64,000 bases of DNA from Leptolyngbyaceae cyanobacterium JSC-12 (GTDB taxonomy: Bacteria > Cyanobacteriota > Cyanobacteriia > Leptolyngbyales > Leptolyngbyaceae): NCBI GenBank assembly GCA_000309945.1, contig CM001633.1, positions 2,204,292 through 2,268,291 on the forward strand, given 5' to 3'. Position numbers and translations under genes: made by a program. Of this stretch, positions 6,922 through 15,508 are shown piece by piece. Position 1 is the first letter of the stretch, and every line of letters starts with the position of its first letter. A model generated the notes under the pieces. The model had not been told where the DNA came from, searched no databases, and saw only the letters and a list, made by a program, of their open reading frames with translations.

Positions 6922-9840
6922 CGGCGATCGCTGCAAAATTTCAACAATCCCTTGCTCACCGTCAATGCGCACAAGTTGATCGTTCTGTAAGATTTGCGTG
7001 GCATTGTGTACATCCATCACAGCAGGAATGCGATATTCCCGTGCGACGATTGCCCCATGCGATAATCTTCCTCCCGTTTCAGCAATTAATCCTCCTGCCC
7101 TCGCTAACAATGGTGCCCAACCAGAATCGGTATACGGCACTACAACAATCGTATCTTTGCTAATCTCTGGCAAATTGTTCAAACTCAAAATAATTTTGAC
7201 TTGCCCTTCCACCTGCCCGGCACTGGCTCCGATACCTTGAAGTTGCTGACCGGCAGTTCCAGCAGAGTGTTGTATCAGTGGAGTCGGCGGATCTTCTCCA
7301 TAGACAATGAAGGGAACAGCTTCTAACTGACGATCGCGTCCTAACTGAGTTTTCCGTTGAGCAATTACATCTGCCACTGAATAGCCATCAATATGACCTT
7401 GTTGTACCAATTGTCGCACCTCCTCAAACGTGAGAAAGAAAATATCACCGGGGGCGAGGAGCCAGCCAGTTTCTAACCATTGCTGTTCGAGCGCTACAAA
7501 ACTCCAACGCAACTCTGCTAGCAAGCGACTGTAGACTTCAGTTACATGTCCTTTAAGGTCAAATCGGCGTTGCAGTTTCGTTGCTTTTGGGGACACTGTC
7601 AGCGGAGTATAGTCAGGTGGATGCAAACAGAACTGAGCAAATAAGTCTCGAATTGGCTCTGGTTTTTCTTTCCAGGTAGGAACCGCGATATCCGTACCCA
7701 CTTCACTCAAATAACCGTAGCGATTGATCGTTTGATCGAGTTGTGCCAGCACTTCTCTACCAGCATCATGCTTAGTAAGCTCAGTAAACAATGCTGTAGA
7801 ATCAGCCGGAATCTGAGTGGTATCAAGAAGTTGCCGAGCTGATCGCGCCAGGTCTTGCAGCGATCGCAGAGCCGCAACCTCTGGTGTGCTGCTGTTATCT
7901 AAATCCTCATCCTTCACCTTGGCAATAGTTTTTCTCAAGGCTGCACTTAAGGGAGCCAGAATGCTGTAGTAGGTTGCCTGCTTCAAGCACACCAGAATGT
8001 GATTAATTCGAATGAGCAGATCGGAGCTTGTTAAGGTTTCAACTGGAGAGTCAGAAAATATCGCGATCGCAGGAACAAACACCTGACTAAAGTCTCGCCG
8101 GAAGTCTTTTTCTAACTGCAACTCACGCCCCAAGAGCCGCAGTAACCCTGGAACATTTCGTAAAGTTGAGAGCAAGGGAGGCTTACTAAATTTTGTTCCT
8201 CGCGTTAGAAATTCCAGACTTTCGGGGGGCAATCCCATGCGGCGAAAAATTTCCCCTAGGAGGGATGCATTGAAATAGGCACGGGAATAATGCAGCGTCG
8301 CCGTCTCTGTAAAATCTAACCCGTGAGCACGCTTACCTAACACAATGGAAAAAATCTCGCCCCAAACTCCACAGGTGAGAGGTCGATTAATCGACCAAGT
8401 AAGAGGATGGATTAGCCCTGGAATTACCTCAGACGCAATTTTCCGCGTCCAAATAGGCAACAAGGTTGTCACCGGACGAGACTGCAACAGCCAGAGTTTG
8501 CGCCCATCGTAACTCCACTCAATATCTTGTGGAATACCGTGATAGTGAGCTTCCAGATGCCGCGCCAGGTAAGCGACCTGTTGAATCACTTGGGGAGGAA
8601 CCGATCCTGCTCCTTCAATGAGTAATGATAAATCTTCGGGCACACTCCAACTAGATGATGCAGATGTTCGTTGCAGAACTTCATCCTTGATTGCAACTCG
8701 ATAGGTTTCTGGCGTGAGTTTTCCAGAAACCACCTGGCTGGCGTTACCGGGCAATGCCTCAATCACAACATCGTCTCCCTGTCGCAGAATGGGATCTCGG
8801 CTAAAAGCCACACCTGAAAAAACACCACGAACCTGCTGTTGCACAATCACCGTCATGAAGGTGTCTGGCAAGTTGCGATCGCGCCGATACTGCACTGCCG
8901 AAGCCTGATGATAAGAGGCAAAACAACGGGTAATTGCTGGCAACAGCGCATCACGATTGGTAATGCTCAAAATACTTTCATACTGCCCCGCGGCTGAAGC
9001 CCTATCCGAATCTTCGCCGAGGGCTGATGACCTTACAACAAATGGCTGTTTGGGCGAAGGAGAAAGTTGAGCAATCAGCGGTTCTGGATCGTCACCAGGA
9101 GCCAGCACCCAACCAGGGGGGACAGGATATCCTAAGCGTTTGAGTTCGGCGAGGGTTGCCGCTTTTTGTCCCACCTTTTCGGGCTTGAGTGCATGATCTA
9201 GCGTCTGAAGCGCGCGATCGCCTTGAAAAAATCGAAACACAGATTGTGAACCTCGTTGTGCTGACTGTGGGTCCAGATCTAAATCATCCGGAATTTTGGT
9301 GTAAATCCAACCCATCAAACCTGCTAACGTCGCTGAAACCAGCATCAATTCCTGATTATGCGGATGTAATAGCGCTGTAATGACTGGAAACAAGACCAAA
9401 ACCCCAAATTTTGCCTGCTTGCGCTCTCGCAGAATGGTGAAGCTAATTCCCCCAATCAAAAGAACCAAACCAGCAGCAACCGGATCATGCACCAGATACC
9501 CCCAGACAACATTGGTTGTTCCGGCTCCTCGTGCAAACCAGTAGCGTCCCATGACCAGTGCAATCAAAGCAACAATTTCCCAAGCTGAACCACTTGGAAA
9601 AAAGGAGCGAGCAATTAAAACAGTGGCAATCCCTTTCAACGCTTCTGATATCACTGCGAGGAGGCCAACCAGTTGCCCTCCATGATAAAACGCAGCCGAG
9701 ACACTAACATTTCCAGTTCCAACCTGGTCTAGTTTTTGTTGAGTAAAGGCAATAGTTAGCCAGCGAATAAGCGGTAACCCACCCAGCAACGGACAGACCA
9801 CGAATATGACTAAGGCACCCCATACTTGCGTTAGTGTCAT
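6910..9840 (-). CDS. PlsY-like membrane domain fused to PEP/pyruvate-binding and phosphohistidine-swivelling domains
   Basis: The 976-residue protein joins a PlsY-like (glycerol-3-phosphate acyltransferase) multi-helix domain at about 1-185 to a PEP-utilising kinase module. The module shows an ATP-binding PPDK-N region (VGQKAATLAEL at 223-233, VVRSSALGEDS at 268-278, SGVAFSRDP at 342-350, ending LLQSRPVT at 451-458), a helical middle region opening with EVIPGLIHPLTWS, and a C-terminal swivelling domain with GGRLSHGAIVAREY at 923-936, where His928 should carry the phosphate. The middle region resembles rifampicin phosphotransferases and PEP synthases. In the PlsY part, the loop GTGNVSVSAAF corresponds to GSGNxGATN, and the second PlsY motif has become GRYWFARGAG, so acyltransferase activity is doubtful. 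The real substrate is unknown. The ATG start is clear. Confidence 0.8.
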   Translation of the reverse strand: MTLTQVWGALVIFVVCPLLGGLPLIRWLTIAFTQQKLDQVGTGNVSVSAAFYHGGQLVGLLAVISEALKGIATVLIARSFFPSGSAWEIVALIALVMGRYWFARGAGTTNVVWGYLVHDPVAAGLVLLIGGISFTILRERKQAKFGVLVLFPVITALLHPHNQELMLVSATLAGLMGWIYTKIPDDLDLDPQSAQRGSQSVFRFFQGDRALQTLDHALKPEKVGQKAATLAELKRLGYPVPPGWVLAPGDDPEPLIAQLSPSPKQPFVVRSSALGEDSDRASAAGQYESILSITNRDALLPAITRCFASYHQASAVQYRRDRNLPDTFMTVIVQQQVRGVFSGVAFSRDPILRQGDDVVIEALPGNASQVVSGKLTPETYRVAIKDEVLQRTSASSSWSVPEDLSLLIEGAGSVPPQVIQQVAYLARHLEAHYHGIPQDIEWSYDGRKLWLLQSRPVTTLLPIWTRKIASEVIPGLIHPLTWSINRPLTCGVWGEIFSIVLGKRAHGLDFTETATLHYSRAYFNASLLGEIFRRMGLPPESLEFLTRGTKFSKPPLLSTLRNVPGLLRLLGRELQLEKDFRRDFSQVFVPAIAIFSDSPVETLTSSDLLIRINHILVCLKQATYYSILAPLSAALRKTIAKVKDEDLDNSSTPEVAALRSLQDLARSARQLLDTTQIPADSTALFTELTKHDAGREVLAQLDQTINRYGYLSEVGTDIAVPTWKEKPEPIRDLFAQFCLHPPDYTPLTVSPKATKLQRRFDLKGHVTEVYSRLLAELRWSFVALEQQWLETGWLLAPGDIFFLTFEEVRQLVQQGHIDGYSVADVIAQRKTQLGRDRQLEAVPFIVYGEDPPTPLIQHSAGTAGQQLQGIGASAGQVEGQVKIILSLNNLPEISKDTIVVVPYTDSGWAPLLARAGGLIAETGGRLSHGAIVAREYRIPAVMDVHNATQILQNDQLVRIDGEQGIVEILQRSPLSH

Positions 9841-9913
9841 GACTCTAAAATGCAGAAGCGAAAAATTAGTCGAGCATGAACAACCTGGTCTGCTTCTAAT
9901 AGTTGCACAGTTA

Positions 9914-10315
9914 CTAGAGTTCTTCCCGACTTGCCATCAATTCTGGTCTCGCTTGAAAACCAGGTAGCAATTTTGCATCACCCGCTTCAATGTACCCAAC
10001 ATAAAACGCACCTGCCTCAATATCGAGGGCGTTAGCAACGACATCCCCTTCTAAGCGGGCTGTCCGACTAAGTGTCAGTCTCCCTTCTGCAACAACTCGG
10101 GCTTTCAGCACACCATGCACTATCAAGTTACGTACTCTCACTTCAGGTCCCTCAACCAGCCCAGTGGAAGAAATTTCCATATCTCCTCGGACTTCCACCG
10201 TGCCGTGAATCACACCATCTACACGCAAGTTCCCTTCTACATGAAGGTCACCCTGAAATTCGCTGTTAGGCGCAAGATAGGTTGAAGCAGGGATTGGTTT
10301 ATTTCGATGAAACAT
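9914..10315 (-). CDS. Bactofilin-type polymer-forming cytoskeletal protein
   Basis: The 133-residue protein is a single bactofilin (DUF583) beta-helix, from about residue 15 to 115, built of short repeats rich in Gly, Val and charged residues (for example LHVEGNLRVDGVIHGTVEVR and RGDMEISSTGLVEGPEV). Bactofilins self-assemble without nucleotide into filaments that scaffold envelope-associated machinery. The N-terminal stretch, about 14 residues, is short and polar, as in other bactofilins. It lies 73 bp upstream of the fusion gene at 6910-9840 on the same strand and might be co-transcribed with it; no functional link is evident. Confidence 0.88.
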   Translation of the reverse strand: MFHRNKPIPASTYLAPNSEFQGDLHVEGNLRVDGVIHGTVEVRGDMEISSTGLVEGPEVRVRNLIVHGVLKARVVAEGRLTLSRTARLEGDVVANALDIEAGAFYVGYIEAGDAKLLPGFQARPELMASREEL

Positions 10316-10511
10316 AAAGTCTCCGGGACACCAAAAGTTATATCGATGTAAGCTTATTTACTGATAACCGAAGGGCGCAAAGCGCTTTTCACACAGATGC
10401 CTGTCCCTTGCTTAATCTTAATTAAAACAGTGCTGAAATTCATACCTTAAAAATTCTAAAACCAGGGATGACCCAACCGCGATCGCCCCAGCATTTACTC
10501 CAAAGCAACGT

Positions 10512-10539
10512 AAAAAGCCCCCTCCTAGCTGGAGAGGGC
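10512..10539 (-). terminator. Rho-independent terminator of psbA
   Basis: On the minus strand, GCCCTCTCC pairs with GGAGGGGGC (10531-10539 with 10517-10525; one mismatch) around a 5-nt loop and runs into TTTTTA. It lies 36 bp past the psbA stop codon. Confidence 0.85.
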
Positions 10540-10574
10540 TTCGCGTGACCAAAGACTAACCGAAGCCTAAGCCA

Positions 10575-11657
10575 TTAGCCATTGATCGCAGGAGCAGTCA
10601 AAGCCACAGGAGTCGCTTCACCTGCCGCCAAATCCAATGGGAAGTTGTGAGCGTTGCGCTCGTGCATCACTTCCATCCCTAGGTTGGCACGGTTGAGCAC
10701 ATCAGCCCAGGTAGCAACCACACGACCTTGAGAGTCGATGATGGACTGATTGAAGTTGAACCCGTTGAGGTTGAACGCCATGGTGCTGATGCCCAATGCG
10801 GTGAACCAAATCCCAATCACAGGCCATGCACCCAGGAAGAAGTGCAAGGAACGAGAGTTGTTGAAGCTCGCGTATTGGAAGATCAACCGACCGAAGTAGC
10901 CGTGAGCCGCTACGATGTTGTAGGTTTCTTCTTCTTGACCAAACTTGTACCCGTAGTTCTGTGACTCGGTTTCGGTGGTCTCACGCACTAAGGAGGAGGT
11001 CACCAAGGAACCGTGCATGGCGGAGAACAAGCTGCCGCCGAAGACTCCGGCTACACCCAGCATGTGGAAGGGGTGCATCAGGATGTTGTGCTCGGCTTGG
11101 AACACGAACATGAAGTTGAAGGTGCCGGAGATGCCCAGGGGCATGCCGTCGGAGAAGGAGCCTTGTCCGATGGGGTAGATCAGGAAAACAGCGGTTGCTG
11201 CCGCAACGGGGGCGGAGTAGGCGACGCAGATCCAGGGGCGCATGCCTAGACGGTAGGATAGTTCCCATTCACGTCCCATGTAGCAGAAGACGCCGATCAG
11301 GAAGTGCAGGACAACCAGTTGGTAGGGACCGCCGTTGTATAGCCACTCGTCTAGAGAGGCGGCTTCCCAGATGGGGTAGAAGTGTAGTCCAATGGCGTTG
11401 CTGGAGGGGACAACTGCACCGGAGATGATGTTGTTGCCGTACAGGAGGGAGCCAGCGACGGGTTCACGAATGCCATCGATGTCCACAGGGGGAGCAGCGA
11501 TGAAGGCGATGACGTAGCAGATGGTGGCAGCCAGGAGGGTGGGGATCATCAATACGCCGAACCAGCCGATGTATAGGCGGCTTTCGGTTGAGGTGATCCA
11601 CTCGCAAAACTGACTCCACACGTTTCGGCGCTCGGCGCGCTGTAAGGTCGTGGTCAT
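10575..11657 (-). CDS. psbA: Photosystem II reaction centre protein D1
   Basis: The 360-residue protein is full-length D1, the core subunit that binds P680, the acceptor pheophytin, QB and the manganese cluster. Seen in the sequence: Tyr161 (TyrZ), Asp170, Glu189, His190, His198, His215, His252, Ser264, Phe265, His272, and the C-terminal ligands His332, Glu333, His337, Asp342 and Ala344, followed by a 16-residue extension that CtpA removes after Ala344. Residue 130 is Glu (GREWE), the form found in plants and in high-light-type cyanobacterial D1, as opposed to the Gln130 form. Cyanobacteria usually carry several psbA copies; only this one is in the window. It is monocistronic with its own promoter and terminator. 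Confidence 0.99.
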   Translation of the reverse strand: MTTTLQRAERRNVWSQFCEWITSTESRLYIGWFGVLMIPTLLAATICYVIAFIAAPPVDIDGIREPVAGSLLYGNNIISGAVVPSSNAIGLHFYPIWEAASLDEWLYNGGPYQLVVLHFLIGVFCYMGREWELSYRLGMRPWICVAYSAPVAAATAVFLIYPIGQGSFSDGMPLGISGTFNFMFVFQAEHNILMHPFHMLGVAGVFGGSLFSAMHGSLVTSSLVRETTETESQNYGYKFGQEEETYNIVAAHGYFGRLIFQYASFNNSRSLHFFLGAWPVIGIWFTALGISTMAFNLNGFNFNQSIIDSQGRVVATWADVLNRANLGMEVMHERNAHNFPLDLAAGEATPVALTAPAING

Positions 11658-11725
11658 AGTCCGTTATGAGTGCAGTAAATGGATGTACGGGTATAAATTT
11701 ACGGTTTGCAATCAACCGTGTACAT

Positions 11726-11754
11726 AATTTAACAACCTCAACCATTTTTGTAAA
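11726..11754 (-). promoter_or_regulatory. Candidate sigma-70-type promoter of psbA
   Basis: Reading the minus strand, TTTACA (11754-11749) and TAAATT (11731-11726) are separated by 17 bp. This predicts transcription starting near 11719 with a leader of about 60 nt. Matches are 5/6 and 4/6 to the consensus; no experimental support. Confidence 0.45.
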
Positions 11755-12021
11755 GAAAGATTTAGAAGTTTTTTGGATTTGTGTAGGAAGGATTCCCGAT
11801 CCAGGCAAGTTCGCCGATTGATAGACTTCAAGCGGGAGTGCTAGGCAGCGTTAACCTCCATCATTGCCAAACCCCAAAGTCATGATGATTTGGGCACAAT
11901 CCGCTAACTTAGATGGATTGGAATGACTAAAAAAGAGCAATCCTTTGTTAGGAATGCTCTCGAATTCGCAAGGCTGATAGACAAATCAGGGCTACTAATG
12001 TGAAAGCGCTCAATCTCAAAC
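11755..12021. other. Intergenic region between psbA and the DUF1815 gene
   Basis: Together with the psbA leader, the gene-free stretch runs from 11658 to 12021. Apart from the psbA promoter and the DUF1815 terminator (11927-11960), nothing further was recognised. Frames open on either strand here overlap the psbA leader and show no domain. Confidence 0.5.
11927..11960 (-). terminator. Terminator downstream of the DUF1815 gene
   Basis: On the minus strand an 11-bp stem (AGAGCATTCCT with AGGATTGCTCT, one mismatch) surrounds a 5-nt loop and is followed by a run of T (complement of the A-run at 11929-11934). It lies about 60 bp past the stop at 12022. Confidence 0.75.
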
Positions 12022-12372
12022 CTAGCTAATCGTCTCTATCGCGATCGCTGAACGGTTTTGAGAAGGCTTAATCTGATACTTCACCAAGTTAGCAAGCTCT
12101 TGAAGCTGGCTGATTGCCTCTGCACCTTCTAGTTTCATTAACTCTCGATCATCTCGCATCTCAGTCCACGTGATCCCGTAGTCAGAAACCAAGAAGCGAA
12201 TGAGATGGTTATCCGTCAAACTCACCATGAAGGACGCACTGTTCATCTGCCCTCCACAGGTATAGCAAGATGCCAAGTAGCCTTGTCGCTCTAACACAAT
12301 TGCCAGAGCTTGTAGGTTCATCACTAAGTCTTGGACGAACTGACGATGTTGTTCTGCGAGTCGAATGAACAC
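12022..12372 (-). CDS. Conserved cyanobacterial DUF1815 protein
   Basis: A 116-residue soluble protein that closely fits the DUF1815 family: an N-terminal helix (LAEQHRQFVQDLVMNLQALA), a Cys-x2-Cys motif in SCYTCGGQMNSASFMVSL, then YGITWTEMRD and a C-terminal helix EAISQLQELANLVKYQ. The family occurs widely in cyanobacteria and its role is unknown. The CxxC could be a redox or metal site. The gene is monocistronic, with a terminator downstream and a long gene-free region upstream. The ATG start gives the expected N-terminus for the family. Confidence 0.88.
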   Translation of the reverse strand: MFIRLAEQHRQFVQDLVMNLQALAIVLERQGYLASCYTCGGQMNSASFMVSLTDNHLIRFLVSDYGITWTEMRDDRELMKLEGAEAISQLQELANLVKYQIKPSQNRSAIAIETIS

Positions 12373-13185
12373 AGTTGCCCTCCAATCACCACGCTCAATT
12401 CTAAACCTTTTAAAACTCTTTTAAGATTTCATTTTCAAATCTGAACTTTGATTTATTACTCCCCTTCAGGGGATTACTCTAACCTCTTAGCCTGATTAAG
12501 TTATAAGGGTATGATATCTGATGAACCAGGGAAGCAAGGTATCAATCGAAACAGTCATCTAAATCAACGAATTCTGAACAACGATCGCGGGCTTTCCCAT
12601 AGGCATCTTCAGTTTATCTAATTGAAAGGTTTTCGTCCTATTATTAGATTTCCTGATCAATCAAATAAGCACAGTTCAGCATAGGTAAGCAATCTAGCTA
12701 CTTAGCCTAAGGATAAATGCTAGTGTCAGCTTGAGTTCACTCCCCGTCTGGGCTATTTTTTATTTCAAGTAGTTTTCCAACATGAATCAATTTCCCAGCA
12801 TTGATAGGTAGTACCCTTCAAGCTTCTCAAGCGTCATAAACCCTGTTCGATTCAGTGCGGTTATCTCTACTTGAAGATGCAATCGATTGAAGTAACATTC
12901 CGGAAACCTTAATCAAGAAAATTTACTCTACACAGTTTCTTGGCAAAATGTTGTGACTTTCCTGGATACTTCTTGCTTCTAAATACTTCTAAATATTCCT
13001 TTGTATTTCTTGCATTAACTTGCACTAATGAGTACAAACAGGTCAACTTCGGATACTAACTAAACCAAGAAGCTTAGAGGGTGCTTGAAAAGGGTGGGGA
13101 TGGTTAAAACCATCACTGCAAACCCAAAGAAACAGCCCCATTCATCTGTGTTCTTAGGTTTATAGCATCCTCTTAGAAAATGAAC
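12373..13185. other. Long gene-free region, about 810 bp
   Basis: No frame in this AT-rich stretch has a start with a ribosome-binding sequence and a recognisable product. It contains a short palindrome (CCCC-TTCA-GGGG, near 12462-12475), a perfect 10-bp tandem repeat (CTTCTAAATA, 12976-12995), and near 12738-12760 a pyrimidine-rich CTCCCCGTCTGGG followed by CTATTTTTTA, which resembles the 3' end of a small RNA but lacks a good stem. It is one of the longest gaps in the window and ends at the IS200-type element. It may be decayed sequence. Confidence 0.5.
12976..12995. repeat. Perfect 10-bp tandem repeat
   Basis: CTTCTAAATA occurs twice in a row in the gene-free region upstream of the IS200-type element. 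Confidence 0.8.
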
Positions 13186-13210
13186 TACCCCGCTGCAAGC
13201 AGACGGGGTA
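13186..13210 (-). other. IS200 right-end imperfect hairpin
   Basis: The arms TACCCCG (13186-13192) with CGGGGTA (13204-13210), and CTGC with GCAG, form an 11-bp stem with a 2-nt loop and one bulged A at 13203. The bulge is a known specificity feature of Y1 transposase ends. Confidence 0.8.
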
Positions 13211-13216
13211 TCAGAA

Positions 13217-13660
13217 TCAAAAAAGAGTAAGCTGCTCATCTCGGTGTAGCTTGAGATATTCGTTACCCTGATTTTTGACGTAGTTCGCAATCATCCCTTC
13301 ATCCCCGTGTTTCCCAACTGTACTTGCAAAATAGCCATCACTCCAAAACTCTCCACCCCATAGCTTTTGCTTCACCTGAGGACAACGCCGAAACACTTCC
13401 CTTGCGGTCAAACTCTTGATCATTTTGACCAATTTGGTCACGCTGTATGTCGGCACCGATTGGACTAAAAAGTGCACATGGTCTTTGTCTACACCGATTT
13501 CTATAAATTTAATCTCGTAGCGTTTCTCAATCTCCAGGCAAACTTCTCGCAAAACTTCATCGACCTGTTCATCAAACACAGCCCGCCGATACTTTGCTGG
13601 AAACACAAGGTGGTATAGCAAAACCGTAACGTTATGACTTTTGTGGATGTACTCGCTCAT
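13217..13660 (-). CDS. tnpA: IS200/IS605-family Y1 transposase TnpA
   Basis: The 147-residue protein is a complete single-strand transposase of the HUH-Y1 class, which cuts and rejoins the element ends as single-stranded DNA. The HUH motif is His61-Val-His63 in KDHVHFLVQS, the conserved FWSDGYFASTVG occupies about 105-116, and the catalytic tyrosine should be Tyr127 in NYVKNQG. Length is normal (130-155) and no frameshift is seen, so the element may still be mobile. The start codon gives the usual MSEYIHKSHNVT N-terminus. It is flanked on both sides by hairpin ends and lies between a gene-free region and hflX. Confidence 0.95.
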   Translation of the reverse strand: MSEYIHKSHNVTVLLYHLVFPAKYRRAVFDEQVDEVLREVCLEIEKRYEIKFIEIGVDKDHVHFLVQSVPTYSVTKLVKMIKSLTAREVFRRCPQVKQKLWGGEFWSDGYFASTVGKHGDEGMIANYVKNQGNEYLKLHRDEQLTLF

Positions 13661-13780
13661 CCCTGCATTTTACGCTGCAGAGCAGCGGGGAATTGACCCA
13701 TAGAGATTAAAGTTTGAACTCTTCTGCCCGTGATTCTGCCGACTTAGACCCCAATAAATGAGGAAGTCGATAGAATACAA

Positions 13781-15493
13781 GTGGGTTGCGTTTGGCTAAG
13801 TGTGCATATCGAGACAGTTTACGGACATCTTCAAGGAGTTAAGCCCAGTCAGTTCAAGCAATTACAGCGGCTTTATCAAGCAAGATTACCGGGCGATCGC
13901 ATCACTACAGCAGAATTTGCCCAGCGAGTCGCAGCTATCAGTACCGATCTGGGACAACCGATTTGCGTATACGTGAATCGAAGGGGACAAGTTATTCGAG
14001 TTGGAGTGGGCACCCTGCGTCAAACTCGCATTCCACCACTTGAGTTACCTCGATATGGAGTTGAGCGCCTGAGTGGAATTCGCTGTATTTCAACCCAACT
14101 CAAGGTTGAGCCTCCGAACGAATCAACCTTAACTTGCATGGCAATTCAACGATTAGACGCCTTGATTATACTAACGCTGAGTGGCAGCGGCTTTGAACGG
14201 CGAGGAGGAGGTGCCACTGGCTATATTCGAGAAACTTACCTGGCTCATCTCATCCCCCATCCAGAAGCCAATTGGACTGTTTCCCCTCCCTTAAGTTTGG
14301 ATGTGCTGACAAATCAGGATTTTGTCAGCTTAGTGGAAGGACTTGAGGAAGAATTTCGGCGAGATTTCGTTGCCCGGCAGGTAGACCGAGATCAAGACCG
14401 GGTCCTGCTAGTAGGGTTACATACTGACAACTGTACTGCTCAAGCTTTCCAGGATAGTTTAGCTGAGTTGGCAAGGTTGGTAGATACAGCAGGCGGGGAA
14501 GTTTTGCAAACCATGAAACAGCGGCGCAACCAGCCGCATCCTCAAACAGTAGTGGGAGAAGGGAAGGTTCAGGAAATTGCCCGAACGGCTCAAACGTTGG
14601 GGGCAAATGTCGTGGTGTTTGATCGAGATTTGTCGCCTGCTCAGGTGCGGAACCTGGAAGAGCAGATTGGGCTACGAGTCGTTGATCGCACGGAAGTAAT
14701 TCTGGACATTTTCGCTCAGCGTGCTCAATCGGGAGCAGGGAAGCTACAAGTTGAACTAGCGCAGCTTGAGTATCGCTTGCCACGACTAACTGGGCGAGGG
14801 CAGTCAATGTCCCGCTTGGGGGGTGGCATCGGTACTCGTGGTCCAGGTGAGACGAAACTAGAAACTGAACGTCGGGCAATTCAGCGACGAATTTCACGAC
14901 TTCAGCAAGAAGTGAATCAATTACAGGCGCATCGAGCCAGAATGCGACAGCGCCGACAGCATCAGGAAGTACCCTCGATCGCAGTTGTGGGTTACACCAA
15001 CGCCGGAAAATCAACCCTGTTGAATGTGCTGACCAATGCTGAGGTTTATACGGCTGATCAGTTGTTTGCGACGTTGGACCCTACAACCCGGCGATTGGTT
15101 GTCCCTGATGCCATGACGCAAGCACCTCGTTCCATTTTGCTCACCGACACCGTGGGGTTTATTCATGATCTGCCACCATCACTAGTGGATGCGTTTCGTG
15201 CCACGTTGGAGGAGGTCACTGAAGCCAATGCCCTGTTACATGTGGTGGATTTGTCGCATCCAGCATGGCACAACCAAATTCGCTCGGTGATGACCATTCT
15301 GTCACAAATGCCAATCGCTCCGGGTCCGGTTTTGCTAGCTTTCAACAAAATCGACCAAGTAGATAGCAACACCTTAGCCCTGGCGCAAGAAGAATTTCCA
15401 CAGGCAGTGTTCATTTCAGCCTGCGATCGCCTGGGACTGGAAACACTGCGACGACGCTTGGGACAACTGGTGCATTATGCAATGTCTGGCTGA
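13781..15493 (+). CDS. hflX: GTPase HflX
   Basis: The 570-residue protein is a ribosome-associated GTPase of the Obg-HflX superfamily, which rescues or splits stalled ribosomes. The conserved HflX domain (about 200-395, with GGGIGTRGPGETKLE) precedes a G domain with G1 GYTNAGKST (about 404-412), G3 DTVGF and G4 NKID. The first roughly 190 residues are an extension typical of cyanobacterial HflX. The start is uncertain: GTG 13781 is the longest, while GTG 13802, seven codons on, would begin at VHIETVYGHLQG and fits the family better; neither has a strong Shine-Dalgarno sequence. The gene lies just after the IS200-type element and converges with phoU, 15 bp apart. Confidence 0.95.
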   Translation: MGCVWLSVHIETVYGHLQGVKPSQFKQLQRLYQARLPGDRITTAEFAQRVAAISTDLGQPICVYVNRRGQVIRVGVGTLRQTRIPPLELPRYGVERLSGIRCISTQLKVEPPNESTLTCMAIQRLDALIILTLSGSGFERRGGGATGYIRETYLAHLIPHPEANWTVSPPLSLDVLTNQDFVSLVEGLEEEFRRDFVARQVDRDQDRVLLVGLHTDNCTAQAFQDSLAELARLVDTAGGEVLQTMKQRRNQPHPQTVVGEGKVQEIARTAQTLGANVVVFDRDLSPAQVRNLEEQIGLRVVDRTEVILDIFAQRAQSGAGKLQVELAQLEYRLPRLTGRGQSMSRLGGGIGTRGPGETKLETERRAIQRRISRLQQEVNQLQAHRARMRQRRQHQEVPSIAVVGYTNAGKSTLLNVLTNAEVYTADQLFATLDPTTRRLVVPDAMTQAPRSILLTDTVGFIHDLPPSLVDAFRATLEEVTEANALLHVVDLSHPAWHNQIRSVMTILSQMPIAPGPVLLAFNKIDQVDSNTLALAQEEFPQAVFISACDRLGLETLRRRLGQLVHYAMSG

Positions 15494-15508
15494 AATTCCC
15501 TAATTTGC

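Larger units (their letters stand above)
13186..13690 (-). mobile_element. IS200-type insertion sequence (tnpA only)
   Basis: The unit runs from a right-end hairpin at 13186-13210 to a left-end hairpin at about 13673-13687. The right-end stem is TACCCCG-CTGC ... GCAG-A-CGGGGTA, with one bulged base, typical of TnpA-recognised ends. The left-end stem is CGCTGC-AGA-GCAGCG. It encodes only tnpA and no tnpB. Outer limits are approximate because IS200 ends have no inverted repeats or target duplication. Confidence 0.82.

Noticed and set aside
10375-10389. GCGC-AAA-GCGC hairpin with a T-run between bactofilin and psbA
   Set aside because: The stem is only 4 bp and no plus-strand gene ends just before it.
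11013-11428. Several plus-strand frames antisense to psbA
   Set aside because: They arise from the high GC and conserved codons of psbA and show no start signal or domain.
13060-13290. Minus-strand open frame of 76 residues
   Set aside because: It overlaps tnpA and its right-end hairpin and has no start signal; it is a shadow of the IS200 end.
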